From contig JAGOCV010000087.1 of the NCBI GenBank assembly GCA_017998575.1, positions 1 through 13,320 on the forward strand: a stretch of DNA of 13,320 bases. The letters run 5' to 3'. Source of the DNA: Burkholderiaceae bacterium. Its GTDB lineage: Bacteria; Pseudomonadota; Gammaproteobacteria; Burkholderiales; Burkholderiaceae. Numbering within the stretch: position 1 is the stretch's first letter; the number at the start of each line of letters is the position of its first letter. Position numbers and translations under genes: made by a program. The notes below the pieces were generated by a model, which saw only the letters and a list, made by a program, of their open reading frames with translations, searched no databases and was not told the origin of the DNA. Below, piece by piece: positions 1-9,338 of this stretch.

Positions 1-97
1 GGATGAGGTTGATCTCTTCGTTGAGCTTCTTCACGACATCCGGCCGGCACGCCGCCGGATGTCGTGAAGAAGCTCAACGAAGAGATCAACCTCATCC
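1..97. repeat. Perfect fold-back inverted repeat at left end (44-bp arms)
   Basis: Positions 1-44 are the exact reverse complement of 54-97, separated by a 9-nt spacer (45-53). The right arm is genuine coding sequence of a Bug-family protein (reading PDVVKKLNEEINLI). The left arm, in the frame of that gene, has stops at 4-6, 10-12 and 22-24. The turn sits on a small natural inverted repeat (GGC..GCC within CCGGCCGGCACGCCGCCGG). This is the pattern of a chimeric fold-back read or contig end, so bases 1 to about 39 should not be trusted as genome sequence. Confidence 0.93.
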
Positions 98-243
98 TGG
101 GTTCCACCTACGGACGCGCCAAGCTGCAGCAATATGGCGCCGTGGTGAACGCCGGCCCGCCGGAACACCTGCGCACGCTGATGAACGAAGATTCGAAGAA
201 GTGGCAGAAGGTCATCCAGACGGCCAACATCCAGCTGCAGTAA
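40..243 (+). CDS. Bug/TctC family tripartite tricarboxylate transporter substrate-binding protein (C-terminal fragment)
   Basis: This is the last 67 codons of a periplasmic solute-binding protein of the Bug (TctC) family, which binds carboxylated small molecules for tripartite tricarboxylate transport or sensing. The fragment begins with the family's late motif PAGTPPDVVKKLNEEI, matching PAGTPPEIVQRLSAEI in the complete paralogue at 11932-12909, and ends with the usual helical tail (LRTLMNEDSKKWQKVIQTANIQLQ). About 250-260 N-terminal residues, including the signal peptide and ligand-binding loops, lie outside the window. The frame is lost upstream of about position 40, where the fold-back begins, so the left boundary is artefactual. 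The gene precedes the amidohydrolase by 66 bp and probably belongs to the same transcription unit, supplying the periplasmic binding component for that module. No ligand can be inferred. Confidence 0.85.
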   Translation, partial: PAGTPPDVVKKLNEEINLILGSTYGRAKLQQYGAVVNAGPPEHLRTLMNEDSKKWQKVIQTANIQLQ

Positions 244-256
244 GCACTCTCCGCGT

Positions 257-278
257 CGCGGCCCCCACCGGGGCCGCG
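257..278 (+). other. GC-rich intercistronic stem-loop after the Bug gene
   Basis: CGCGGCCCC (257-265) pairs perfectly with GGGGCCGCG (270-278) around a 4-nt loop. The following sequence is C-rich (TCCTCCTCCATCC), with no U-tract, so it is not a convincing intrinsic terminator. A role as an RNA 3'-end stabiliser or partial attenuator between the binding-protein gene and the downstream enzymes is possible but inferred. Confidence 0.55.
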
Positions 279-309
279 TCCTCCTCCATCCATTCCTGAA
301 GCCGTTCCG

Positions 310-1257
310 ATGAGCTCCTCGTCCCGCCCCCCGATCTACGACGCCCACGCGCACCTGGTCGCCGACGACCAGACCAAGTACCCGCGCAACTACCAGAAGC
401 GCGCGCCGAATGCGCCGCCGCGTCTGCCCGGCGTGATCGGCACGCCCGGCGGCCACCACGGCCCCGAGCCGATCAACGAGGTGCCCGACGTCTCGCGCAT
501 GCTGCAGTGGATGAAGGAAGAGGGCGTCGACGGCGCCGTGGCCGTGCAAAAGCGCATGGTCTACAAGTACGACAACAGCTACATCCTCGACTCGTCCGAT
601 GCGCACCCCGACATCTTCGCGGCGGTGGTCATCCTCGACGCGACCGACCCGGCCACGCCCGAGCTGATCCGCACGCAGATCCGGGACAACGGCCTGTCGG
701 GCCTGCGCCTCTTCGGCGGACGCGATGCCGACGGCGGCATGCCGTGGCTCAACTCTCCGCAGGCGCTCAAGTGCTGGGAGGTGCTGCAGGAGCACGGCCT
801 GGTGATGAACATAGAGGTGCTGTCGGTCGGCGGCGGCGGCCCGTCGGCCCCGGCGCTGATCGAACTCTCGAAGCGCTACCCCGACGTGCGCATCGTGCTC
901 GACCACCTGCTGGAGCCCGAGTGCGAGCACGGCGCGGCCGACTTCGGCCTCGACCATCATTTCGAATCGCTGGTGCCGGTGAAGAACATCTCGTTCAAGT
1001 GGACCTCGATCAACCTCGACATCTGCCGCGAGAGCGGCGTCGACGACAAGCAGATGCTGCGCCGCGCCGTCGACATGTATAGCGCCGACCGCATCATGTG
1101 GGGCTCGGACATCGGTACGTCGTCGGGCACCTACAAGGACATGGTGCAGCGCGCGCTCGATTCGGCCGAACTGCTCACCGACGCCGAGAAGAAGGCACTC
1201 TTCCACGACACCGGCCGCCGCGTGTTCGTCAAGGGCGGCACCCGCAAGAAGGCCTGA
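310..1257 (+). CDS. Amidohydrolase family protein (Amidohydrolase_2 / COG3618-like TIM barrel)
   Basis: The 315-residue length is usual for the Amidohydrolase_2 group, which includes lactonases, decarboxylases and hydratases of organic-acid and aromatic catabolism. The first strand carries the signature IYDAHAHL (His13, His15). A later strand has RIVLDHL (His199). MWGSDIG (Asp267) near the C-terminus is the conserved catalytic Asp of the superfamily. At the strand where metal-dependent members often have a His, this protein reads M-N-I-E-V (166-170), so it may be metal-independent or use an altered site, as some lactonases of this group do. The ATG at 310 has only a weak GAAG upstream but lies directly before the conserved barrel. 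It is followed after 5 bp by the flavin reductase gene and looks like the first enzyme of a four-gene operon. Family assignment is strong; the substrate is unknown. Confidence 0.9.
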   Translation: MSSSSRPPIYDAHAHLVADDQTKYPRNYQKRAPNAPPRLPGVIGTPGGHHGPEPINEVPDVSRMLQWMKEEGVDGAVAVQKRMVYKYDNSYILDSSDAHPDIFAAVVILDATDPATPELIRTQIRDNGLSGLRLFGGRDADGGMPWLNSPQALKCWEVLQEHGLVMNIEVLSVGGGGPSAPALIELSKRYPDVRIVLDHLLEPECEHGAADFGLDHHFESLVPVKNISFKWTSINLDICRESGVDDKQMLRRAVDMYSADRIMWGSDIGTSSGTYKDMVQRALDSAELLTDAEKKALFHDTGRRVFVKGGTRKKA

Positions 1258-1262
1258 ACGCC

Positions 1263-1886
1263 GTGGCGCACACCTACACCACGCTCGACGCCACGCAACT
1301 GGACACGCCCACGGCCTACCGCCTGCTGGTGGGCATGGTGGTGCCGCGCCCCATCGCCTGGATCACCACGCGAAGCAAGGCCGGCGTGGTCAACGCCGCG
1401 CCCTTCAGCTCGTACAACTACGTGGCGCACAGCCCGCCGATGGTGGCCATCAACATCGCCACGCGCAATGGCGAGTTGAAGGACACGGCGCGCAACATCG
1501 TGGAGACCGGCGAATTCGTGATCAACGTGGCCACCGTGGACACCATGGAAGCCATGCACGGCACCAGCGCCGAGTTTCCGAGCGAGACCAGCGAGTGCGA
1601 AGCGCTGGGTATCGAGCTGTTGCCGGGCCAGACGGTGAACGTGCCGCGCGTGGCGCTGTCGCCCATCCACATGGAATGCAGGCTCGAGCGCGCGCTGCCG
1701 CTGGGGCGCGGGCTCAACACGCTCTACCTGGGCGAGGTGCTGGCCTTCCACCTGTCCGACACGGTGTTCGACGGCCGCTACGTCGACAGCGTGAAGATGC
1801 AACCCGTCGCGCGCCTGGGTGGCCCGCTTTATGCGGCGCTGGGTGAGCTCTACAACCGGCCGCAACTGCAGCAGCCGCCCAAGTGA
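1263..1886 (+). CDS. Flavin reductase family / FMN-binding split-barrel protein
   Basis: The product is 207 residues from a GTG start. The open frame extends further upstream, but the family similarity begins at this GTG: V/MAHTYTTLDATQLDTPTAYRLL followed by VPRPIAWITT, the typical N-terminal strand of the flavin reductase-like domain. An AAGG lies 10 nt before it, and the start falls 5 bp after the amidohydrolase stop. Other family landmarks are AAPFSSYNYVAHSPPMVAI, KDTARNIVETGEFVINV, YLGEVLAFH and the C-terminal VARLGGPLYA. Members bind FMN; some reduce flavin for two-component monooxygenases and others act directly on small molecules. No partner monooxygenase is visible in the window, so an oxygenase elsewhere or a reductase/isomerase role is equally possible. 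Residues 1-175 cover the FMN-binding domain, and the tail is proline/glutamine-rich. Confidence 0.9.
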   Translation: MAHTYTTLDATQLDTPTAYRLLVGMVVPRPIAWITTRSKAGVVNAAPFSSYNYVAHSPPMVAINIATRNGELKDTARNIVETGEFVINVATVDTMEAMHGTSAEFPSETSECEALGIELLPGQTVNVPRVALSPIHMECRLERALPLGRGLNTLYLGEVLAFHLSDTVFDGRYVDSVKMQPVARLGGPLYAALGELYNRPQLQQPPK

Positions 1887-1905
1887 CCTTCTCCGTATCG
1901 ACGCC

Positions 1906-2631
1906 ATGACTTCGCCCAAGCCCACCCTCGGAACCTTCGTCAAGACCGCCTCGCCCCATGTCGTGGAGGTGCTGGGCACCACCACGCTCGATTTCGTGTG
2001 CGTGGATGCCGAGCACGCGCCGTTCGACCGCGCCACGCTCGACCTGATGGTGATGGCCGGTCGCGCCGCCGGCATCCGCGTGTTCATCCGCATCGCCGAG
2101 GTCAACCCGGCCATCGTGCTGTCGGCGCTGGACATCGGCGCGGCCGGCCTGCTGGTGCCGCACATCGACAATGCGCAGCAGGCGCGCGCCGTCGTCGCCA
2201 TGGCCCGCTACAAGGATGGCGCGCGCGGCTTCTCCAGCTCGCCGCGCTTCGCCGGCTACGGCAGCCTGGGCATGAAGGAAGCCCTGCGCATCGGCGACGA
2301 GGCGCAGGTGATCTGCCAGATCGAAAGCCCCGAGGCGGTGCAAGCCGTGGACGAGATCCTGGCCGTGCCCGGCGTGGCGGGCATCTTCGTCGGCCGTGCC
2401 GACCTGGCCCTGGCCATGGGCCTGGACAGCCCGCGCGACGAGAAAGTGCTGGCGGCCACCACGCGCGTGCTGGCCGCCGCGAAGCAGGCCGGCAAGATCG
2501 CCGGCATGCACGTGGCGGGCAACGCCGAGCGCGAGCAGTTCGCCGCCCTGGGCGCCGACTGGTTCGTCGTCTCTTCCGACCAGACCCTGCTGCGCGCGGC
2601 CGCCGCCGCCATCGCGCACCCGGCTGCCTGA
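1906..2631 (+). CDS. HpcH/HpaI aldolase/citrate lyase family protein
   Basis: This 241-residue class II pyruvate aldolase belongs to the HpaI/GarL type, cleaving 2-oxo-4-hydroxy acids to pyruvate (or a related oxoacid) and an aldehyde. Key HpaI residues appear in register: Asp34 and His37 in FVCVDAEHAPFD, Arg62 in FIRIAEVNP, the metal ligand Glu140 in CQIESPEAV and the metal ligand Asp166 in GIFVGRADLAL. Spacing matches E. coli HpaI with an offset of 8-9. The ATG at 1906 is chosen because it directly precedes the first strand (TLGTFVKT); further upstream the frame only reads back across the flavin reductase gene. No clear ribosome-binding site is visible. It lies 19 bp after the flavin reductase gene and 34 bp before the cupin gene, fitting a catabolic operon in which it would perform the final carbon-carbon cleavage. 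The exact substrate is not deducible. Confidence 0.92.
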   Translation: MTSPKPTLGTFVKTASPHVVEVLGTTTLDFVCVDAEHAPFDRATLDLMVMAGRAAGIRVFIRIAEVNPAIVLSALDIGAAGLLVPHIDNAQQARAVVAMARYKDGARGFSSSPRFAGYGSLGMKEALRIGDEAQVICQIESPEAVQAVDEILAVPGVAGIFVGRADLALAMGLDSPRDEKVLAATTRVLAAAKQAGKIAGMHVAGNAEREQFAALGADWFVVSSDQTLLRAAAAAIAHPAA

Positions 2632-2665
2632 TTCAAGAACACTCCCCGCAACGAAAGAGCCGCCC

Positions 2666-3535
2666 ATGCCGCTTCTTCCTTCCCAGATCGCCACCTATTC
2701 GCGCCATCACGCGCGCGAGCCGCAGGCCATCGCCGGCGACACCGCGCCGTCGTGGGTCACGCGCGGCGCCAACTTCGTCGTCGTCGTCTCGCGCGCGCGC
2801 GGCGGCGACACGCTCTCGCGCGCCGGCAACCCCGACGAATACGTGCTGCTGCTGCCCGACACGCCCGGCCTGTCGGCCACGGTGGAGGCCGGCGGCGAAC
2901 AACTCACCGCCCAGGCCGACAGCCTGACCATCGTCCCGCCCGGCGCCAGCCGCATCACGGTGCAGGGCAGCGGCCTGGTGGTGCGCATCTTCAGCGCCGA
3001 CGTGACCGATCTGGCGGCGCTGGCCGACAACGCCGCCGCCTACGCCACGCCCAATCCCGATGCCGCGCCGCTGGTCGAATGGCCCGAGCCCGTGGGCGGC
3101 TACAAGCTGCGCCACTACAAGCTGGCCGACTACGCGCGCGAAGGCAGCAACATGCGCATCTTCCGCACGCGCAAGCTGATGGTGAACCCGCTGCTCAAGC
3201 GCATGGTCGCGCGCGACGTGACCAAGCTCAGCCCGCACAGCCACGCCGATTTCGAGCAGGGCTCGCTGGCCTTGAGCGGCACCTACGTGCACCACATGCG
3301 CTATCCGTGGGGCCCCGACATGACGCTGTGGCGCGACGACGAGGCCGGCGAGATGGGTAGCCCCTCGCTGCTCGTGGTGCCGCCCAAGGTCATCCACACC
3401 AGCCGCAACATCGGCAACGAGCCCGGCGTGCTGATCGACATCTTCGCGCCGCCGCGCATGGACTTCTCGAAGAAGGGCGTGGTCTGCAATCAGGACGAAT
3501 ACCCGATGCCCGAGGAGGCGGTGGCCGCGGCCTGA
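2666..3535 (+). CDS. Two-barrel cupin domain protein of unknown function
   Basis: The product has 289 residues; the ATG at 2666 has GAAAGAG 6 nt upstream. The C-terminal half is a clear cupin. Its motif 1 is HSHADFEQ (His191, His193, Glu197) and its motif 2 is VPPKVIHTSRN (His244), giving the usual three-His, one-Glu metal site. The N-terminal half (about 30-120) has a degenerate cupin rhythm (EYVLLLPD, then SLTIVPPGASRITVQGSG) without metal-binding histidines, so it is probably a structural barrel. Bicupins act as dioxygenases, isomerases, lyases or sensors. As the fourth gene after amidohydrolase, flavin reductase and aldolase, it is likely an enzyme of the same pathway. It ends 1 bp from the stop of the convergent iclR gene. 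The specific reaction is unknown to me. Confidence 0.75.
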   Translation: MPLLPSQIATYSRHHAREPQAIAGDTAPSWVTRGANFVVVVSRARGGDTLSRAGNPDEYVLLLPDTPGLSATVEAGGEQLTAQADSLTIVPPGASRITVQGSGLVVRIFSADVTDLAALADNAAAYATPNPDAAPLVEWPEPVGGYKLRHYKLADYAREGSNMRIFRTRKLMVNPLLKRMVARDVTKLSPHSHADFEQGSLALSGTYVHHMRYPWGPDMTLWRDDEAGEMGSPSLLVVPPKVIHTSRNIGNEPGVLIDIFAPPRMDFSKKGVVCNQDEYPMPEEAVAAA

Positions 3536-3536
3536 G

Positions 3537-4304
3537 CTAAAGGCTGGCCAGCTTCTCGCTCACGCCGCGCGAGAGCTCCTGCATCGGCACCAGGTATTTC
3601 TCGACCGCCTGCTCGTTGGTGAGCGTGGACGCGATCCACGTCATGCCGATGGTGGCCACCACGCGCCGGCCCTCGAACACCGGCACCGCCAGCGTGCCCG
3701 AGACCGGCCGGATACCTGGCGAGCGCAGCGCGTAGCCCTGCTGGCGGATCTGCCGCAGCATGGCGTTGATGGCGCGCCGGTCGTGCGCCAGGGCATCCTC
3801 GGGATGCGTCGAGAGCTTGAGGATGTCGAGCAGCGCGCGGCCTTCCTGGGCCCCGCAGAACGCCAGGTAGGCGCGGCCCAGCGCGCGGCCCACCAGCGAC
3901 AGGCGCATGTTGATGGTGGAGTGCAGCAGCGCCAGCGGCGAATTGGGAATCGTGCTGTAGCGCACGATCACCGCGTCGTAGTCGGGCACGGCCACCGCCA
4001 GCGGCCACTTGATCTTTCGCGTGAGTTCGTCGGCCAGTTGCGCCGAGGCTTCCACGATGCGCGGCTCGCCGTGATAGCCCGACGAGAGCGTCTTGGCGCC
4101 CGAGGCCAGGCTGTACGCGCCGTACTGCGGCGCGTGGCTCACCAGTCCCCTGGATTGAAGTGTTTCGAGCAGCCGCACCAGCGTGGGCTTGGGAATGCCG
4201 GTCTGGCGGTGCAACAGGTCGAGCGAGCTCACCGGATGCCGGTTGAGTGCCAGCAGCACGTCGATGGCGCGTTCGACCGCGCGGATGGGGGAGAAGGACG
4301 GCAT
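3537..4304 (-). CDS. IclR family transcriptional regulator
   Basis: The protein has 255 residues, typical of the family. The N-terminal winged helix-turn-helix is visible at about 5-75 (PIRAVERAIDVLLALNRHP, then LLHRQTGIPKPTLVRLLETLQSRGLV). The C-terminal effector-binding domain follows, with LALLHSTINMRLSLVGRALGRAYLAFC and the late conserved GTLAVPVFEGRRVVATIGMTW. The phrasing around KIKWPLAVAVPDYDAVIVRYSTIP resembles the MhpR-like subgroup that controls aromatic-acid degradation, although that is from memory. The ATG at 4304 is preceded by GAGGGA, which overlaps the stop codon of the upstream sulP gene, so translation is probably coupled. The gene is convergent with the amidohydrolase-to-cupin operon, with 1 bp between stop codons. 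Control of that operon is plausible from proximity but not shown by any recognised operator. Confidence 0.93.
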   Translation of the reverse strand: MPSFSPIRAVERAIDVLLALNRHPVSSLDLLHRQTGIPKPTLVRLLETLQSRGLVSHAPQYGAYSLASGAKTLSSGYHGEPRIVEASAQLADELTRKIKWPLAVAVPDYDAVIVRYSTIPNSPLALLHSTINMRLSLVGRALGRAYLAFCGAQEGRALLDILKLSTHPEDALAHDRRAINAMLRQIRQQGYALRSPGIRPVSGTLAVPVFEGRRVVATIGMTWIASTLTNEQAVEKYLVPMQELSRGVSEKLASL

Positions 4305-4316
4305 GGACGGATTCCC

Positions 4317-6518
4317 TCAGCGCAGGTGGCTCACGGCCAGGTGGTTGGTCCGGCGCAGCCGGAAGGCGAGATCCAGCGCCAGGTTGGCGAGCACATGGCG
4401 GCCGGCTTCGGGCCACTGCCGCGCGAAGGCGTCGAAGCGTTCGCGCGAGAGCACGCCCAGCAGCAGGTCTTCGGTGGCCACCGCGGTGGCCGCGCGCGCC
4501 GTGGTGTCGAGGAAGCTCAGCTCGCCCAGCAGCGCGCCGCGGCGCAACCGGGCCAGGCGCACGTTGCGCCCGTCGGCCCGGGCCGATGGTGTACTGGCGG
4601 AAGGCGCCACGAGGATGTCGACGCTGCCCTGCAGGATCACCATCAGTTCGCTGTCGCGCTGCCCGGCCTCGAACACGGTGTCGCCGGCGCGGAAGAAGCG
4701 TTGCTCCATCAGCGGCTCCAGGGCTTCGCGGTGTTGTGCGCTCAGGCCCGACAGCAGCGTCAGCGCGTCCTGCAGCGCGGTGCCATCGGGCGTGGCCGGG
4801 CGCAGCACGTCCTGCAGCAGGCGGTTCTCGGCCCATTCGAGCGCGCGGTCCACGTCGGGAAACTCCGGCAGGTCGAGCCCGGCCGACGTCAGCGTTTCGC
4901 CGACCTGCGGCGCCGTGGCGTCCAGCCCGCAGAAGGACATCGCCGTGCCGAGCGCGGCGGCATCGCGCGTGACCTGCACCACGGCGCGCGCCACCGTGCT
5001 GTCGGCATTCACCACGTGCGACCAGTCGACCACCACGCTGCGGCCGGCGCCGCACTGCTCCAGCAGCAGGCCCTTGAGGCCGCCGGCCGCGCCGAAGAAG
5101 AGCGCGCCTTCGAGCACCACCAGGCGGATGCGGTCGCCGTGTTCGGCCAGCGCGGCGGATTCGGCGGCCGAGCGCGCGCAGTTGGAGCGGACGGTGGCGC
5201 CGGTGTCCACCGAGCGCGCCAGCCGGCGGCCGTTGCGCCAGGCGTACAGCAGCAAGCCCGCGAAGATGCCCACCAGCACGCCGATCACCATGTCGAAGGC
5301 CACGGCCGACGCGATCACCAGGCCGATGGTGGCCAGATCTTCCTTGTCGGTCATCGCCATCGGGCGGCGCCGTGCCCAGCGGCGCGCCAGCCGCAGCGCG
5401 GGCCGGTCGAACGCGGTCCAGCCGTCGTACAGCAGCAGGCCGCAGATGGCCGCCAGCGGCACCCACGCCAGCAGCCCGCTGGCCAGTACCGCCAGAGCAA
5501 GCGCGGCCACCAGCCCCATGGCACGGGCATCGAGCGTGCCCACGCGCACGGCGGCGCGCGTGGCGCCGATGGTGGGCGTGAGCACTGGCGCGCCGCCCGC
5601 GCAGGCCAGCAGGCGCGCCACCGACGGCGCCACCCAGTCGTGCGGGCGCGGTTGCGCGCCGTCCATCTGCGTCACGGTTTCCTCGTTCACGACGGAATTG
5701 AGGAACACCAGCACGGCCAGCGTGGCACTGCTCAGGAAGACGTCGCTCAACAGCAAGCCGGTGGCCACGCCCGGCGCCCACACGTCGGCCCACGGCACCA
5801 TGCCCACGGGCAGCGCCAGCACCACGTGCCCGGCCATCACCGGCGACAGCGTGTGCGCGCCCGCCAGCGCCAGCACGGCAGCCAGCGCCGAACCCACGGC
5901 GATGCCCAGCGTGCCCGGCGCCCAGCGCGTGGCCCAGATCTGGGTGGCGATGGCAGCCGCCAGTACGGTGAACGCCACCAGCGCGAACCAGATGCCATCG
6001 GCCGCGCGGCTTTGCAGCAGCACGGCGCCCTGCGACACGAACAGCGTCACGCCCAGGGCGCAGTTGAAGCCCGCGAACACGGGCGAGGGAATCATCCGCG
6101 CGAAGCGCTGCAGGCGCAGCGCATAGGCCAGCGGCAGCAGCAGCGCCGCACCCACGCTCACCGCCATCACCAGCATCAGCCGGTGCGCGGGCGTGTCGGC
6201 CAGGCCCCAGCCGGGCATCTTGAGGATGAAGCCTTCCAGGAAGCCCAGCATCATCGTCACTTCGAGCACGCGCGCGGCGTACACCATGCGCCGCACGGCG
6301 CGCGCCGTGGCCAGGTGCATCAGCGCCATGCCCGCCAGCGCGGCCAGCAGGCCCGGCATCAGGAAATCGCCGCCGATGCGCGAGAACAGCAGGGCGACGG
6401 CACCGACTGCCACCGGCACCGCGAAGCCCGCGCCCTCGAGTGCGACGAAGAACGGAGGCCGCCAGGCCGCGAGGGATCTCATGCGGGCGAGCATAGCCCG
6501 TGCCGTAGCGGCGGGCAT
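4317..6518 (-). CDS. SulP family anion transporter with STAS and cyclic nucleotide-binding domains
   Basis: The product is an inner-membrane protein of about 733 residues. Residues 20-430 form a long series of hydrophobic segments typical of SulP (SLC26-like) carriers. A STAS domain follows at about 460-560 (RIRLVVLEGALFFGAAGG, SVVVDWSHVVNADS). A C-terminal cyclic nucleotide-binding domain lies at about 590-710, with FRAGDTVFEAGQRDSELMVILQGSVDI and a phosphate-binding cassette LLGELSFLDTTARAATAVA that keeps the Glu and Arg. It probably transports sulfate, bicarbonate or an organic anion, perhaps gated by a nucleotide. The start is uncertain: GTG 6524, ATG 6518, ATG 6494 and ATG 6482 are all in frame and none has a good ribosome-binding site. 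ATG 6518 is given because the GTG abuts a 16-bp palindrome. It lies upstream of iclR with a 12-bp gap and diverges from alaS. Confidence 0.9.
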   Translation of the reverse strand: MPAATARAMLARMRSLAAWRPPFFVALEGAGFAVPVAVGAVALLFSRIGGDFLMPGLLAALAGMALMHLATARAVRRMVYAARVLEVTMMLGFLEGFILKMPGWGLADTPAHRLMLVMAVSVGAALLLPLAYALRLQRFARMIPSPVFAGFNCALGVTLFVSQGAVLLQSRAADGIWFALVAFTVLAAAIATQIWATRWAPGTLGIAVGSALAAVLALAGAHTLSPVMAGHVVLALPVGMVPWADVWAPGVATGLLLSDVFLSSATLAVLVFLNSVVNEETVTQMDGAQPRPHDWVAPSVARLLACAGGAPVLTPTIGATRAAVRVGTLDARAMGLVAALALAVLASGLLAWVPLAAICGLLLYDGWTAFDRPALRLARRWARRRPMAMTDKEDLATIGLVIASAVAFDMVIGVLVGIFAGLLLYAWRNGRRLARSVDTGATVRSNCARSAAESAALAEHGDRIRLVVLEGALFFGAAGGLKGLLLEQCGAGRSVVVDWSHVVNADSTVARAVVQVTRDAAALGTAMSFCGLDATAPQVGETLTSAGLDLPEFPDVDRALEWAENRLLQDVLRPATPDGTALQDALTLLSGLSAQHREALEPLMEQRFFRAGDTVFEAGQRDSELMVILQGSVDILVAPSASTPSARADGRNVRLARLRRGALLGELSFLDTTARAATAVATEDLLLGVLSRERFDAFARQWPEAGRHVLANLALDLAFRLRRTNHLAVSHLR

Positions 6519-6524
6519 GGCCAC

Positions 6525-6540
6525 GTGGCGCGCGCGCCAC
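6525..6540. promoter_or_regulatory. 16-bp perfect palindrome in the sulP/alaS divergent region
   Basis: GTGGCGCGCGCGCCAC is exactly self-complementary. It also overlaps a second 10-bp palindrome, GCCACGTGGC (6520-6529), giving three GTGGC/GCCAC half-sites in 21 bp. It covers the place where the alaS -35 element should be and lies just upstream of the sulP start. An operator role is inferred. GC-rich palindromes can also arise by chance in DNA of this composition. Confidence 0.4.
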
Positions 6541-6559
6541 GCCGGGATGCGCCCAAACC

Positions 6560-6565
6560 TATAAT
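6560..6565 (+). promoter_or_regulatory. alaS promoter, -10 element
   Basis: TATAAT is a perfect sigma-70 -10 box in a region otherwise close to 70% GC, 77 bp before the alaS ATG. The expected -35 position (about 6537-6542, CCACGC) does not match consensus, which would fit an activator-dependent or palindrome-regulated promoter. Predicted transcription start is about 6572, leaving a leader of about 70 nt. Confidence 0.7.
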
Positions 6566-6601
6566 CGAATGTTCAGCAAAATCAAGCATTTGCAAGCGAA
6601 T

Positions 6602-6619
6602 CAGCGCCATCCGGCGCTG
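6602..6619 (+). other. Stem-loop in the alaS mRNA leader
   Basis: CAGCGCC (6602-6608) pairs with GGCGCTG (6613-6619) around the loop ATCC, 23 nt upstream of the alaS start codon. No U-tract follows, and no T-box or leader peptide was recognised. It could affect translation initiation or be incidental. Confidence 0.35.
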
Positions 6620-6642
6620 CGCAATACGCCCCCGCCGCAGCC

Positions 6643-9267
<2,625 letters not shown>

Positions 9268-9292
9268 GTCTTCAGGAAGCCGCGCAAACAGC

Positions 9293-9328
9293 AGGGCCGC
9301 ATCCGCGAGGATGCGGCCCTTGTCTTTT
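9293..9328 (+). terminator. Intrinsic terminator of alaS
   Basis: AGGGCCGCATCC (9293-9304) pairs perfectly with GGATGCGGCCCT (9309-9320) across a GCGA tetraloop of the GNRA type, followed by TGTCTTTT. It lies 25 bp after the alaS stop. The same hairpin lies just beyond the end of the convergent gntR gene, but the T-tract is on the alaS side only. Confidence 0.92.
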
Positions 9329-9338
9329 GTGGGGGCGC

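Noticed and set aside
31..1206. 391-codon open frame antisense to the amidohydrolase
   Set aside because: Shadow frame rich in His, Arg and Val; the plus-strand frame carries the complete amidohydrolase signature.
9293..9328. Possible bidirectional terminator also serving gntR
   Set aside because: The hairpin is shared, but on the minus strand the sequence after it is CTGCTGTTTGCGC with no U-tract, so only the alaS direction is supported.
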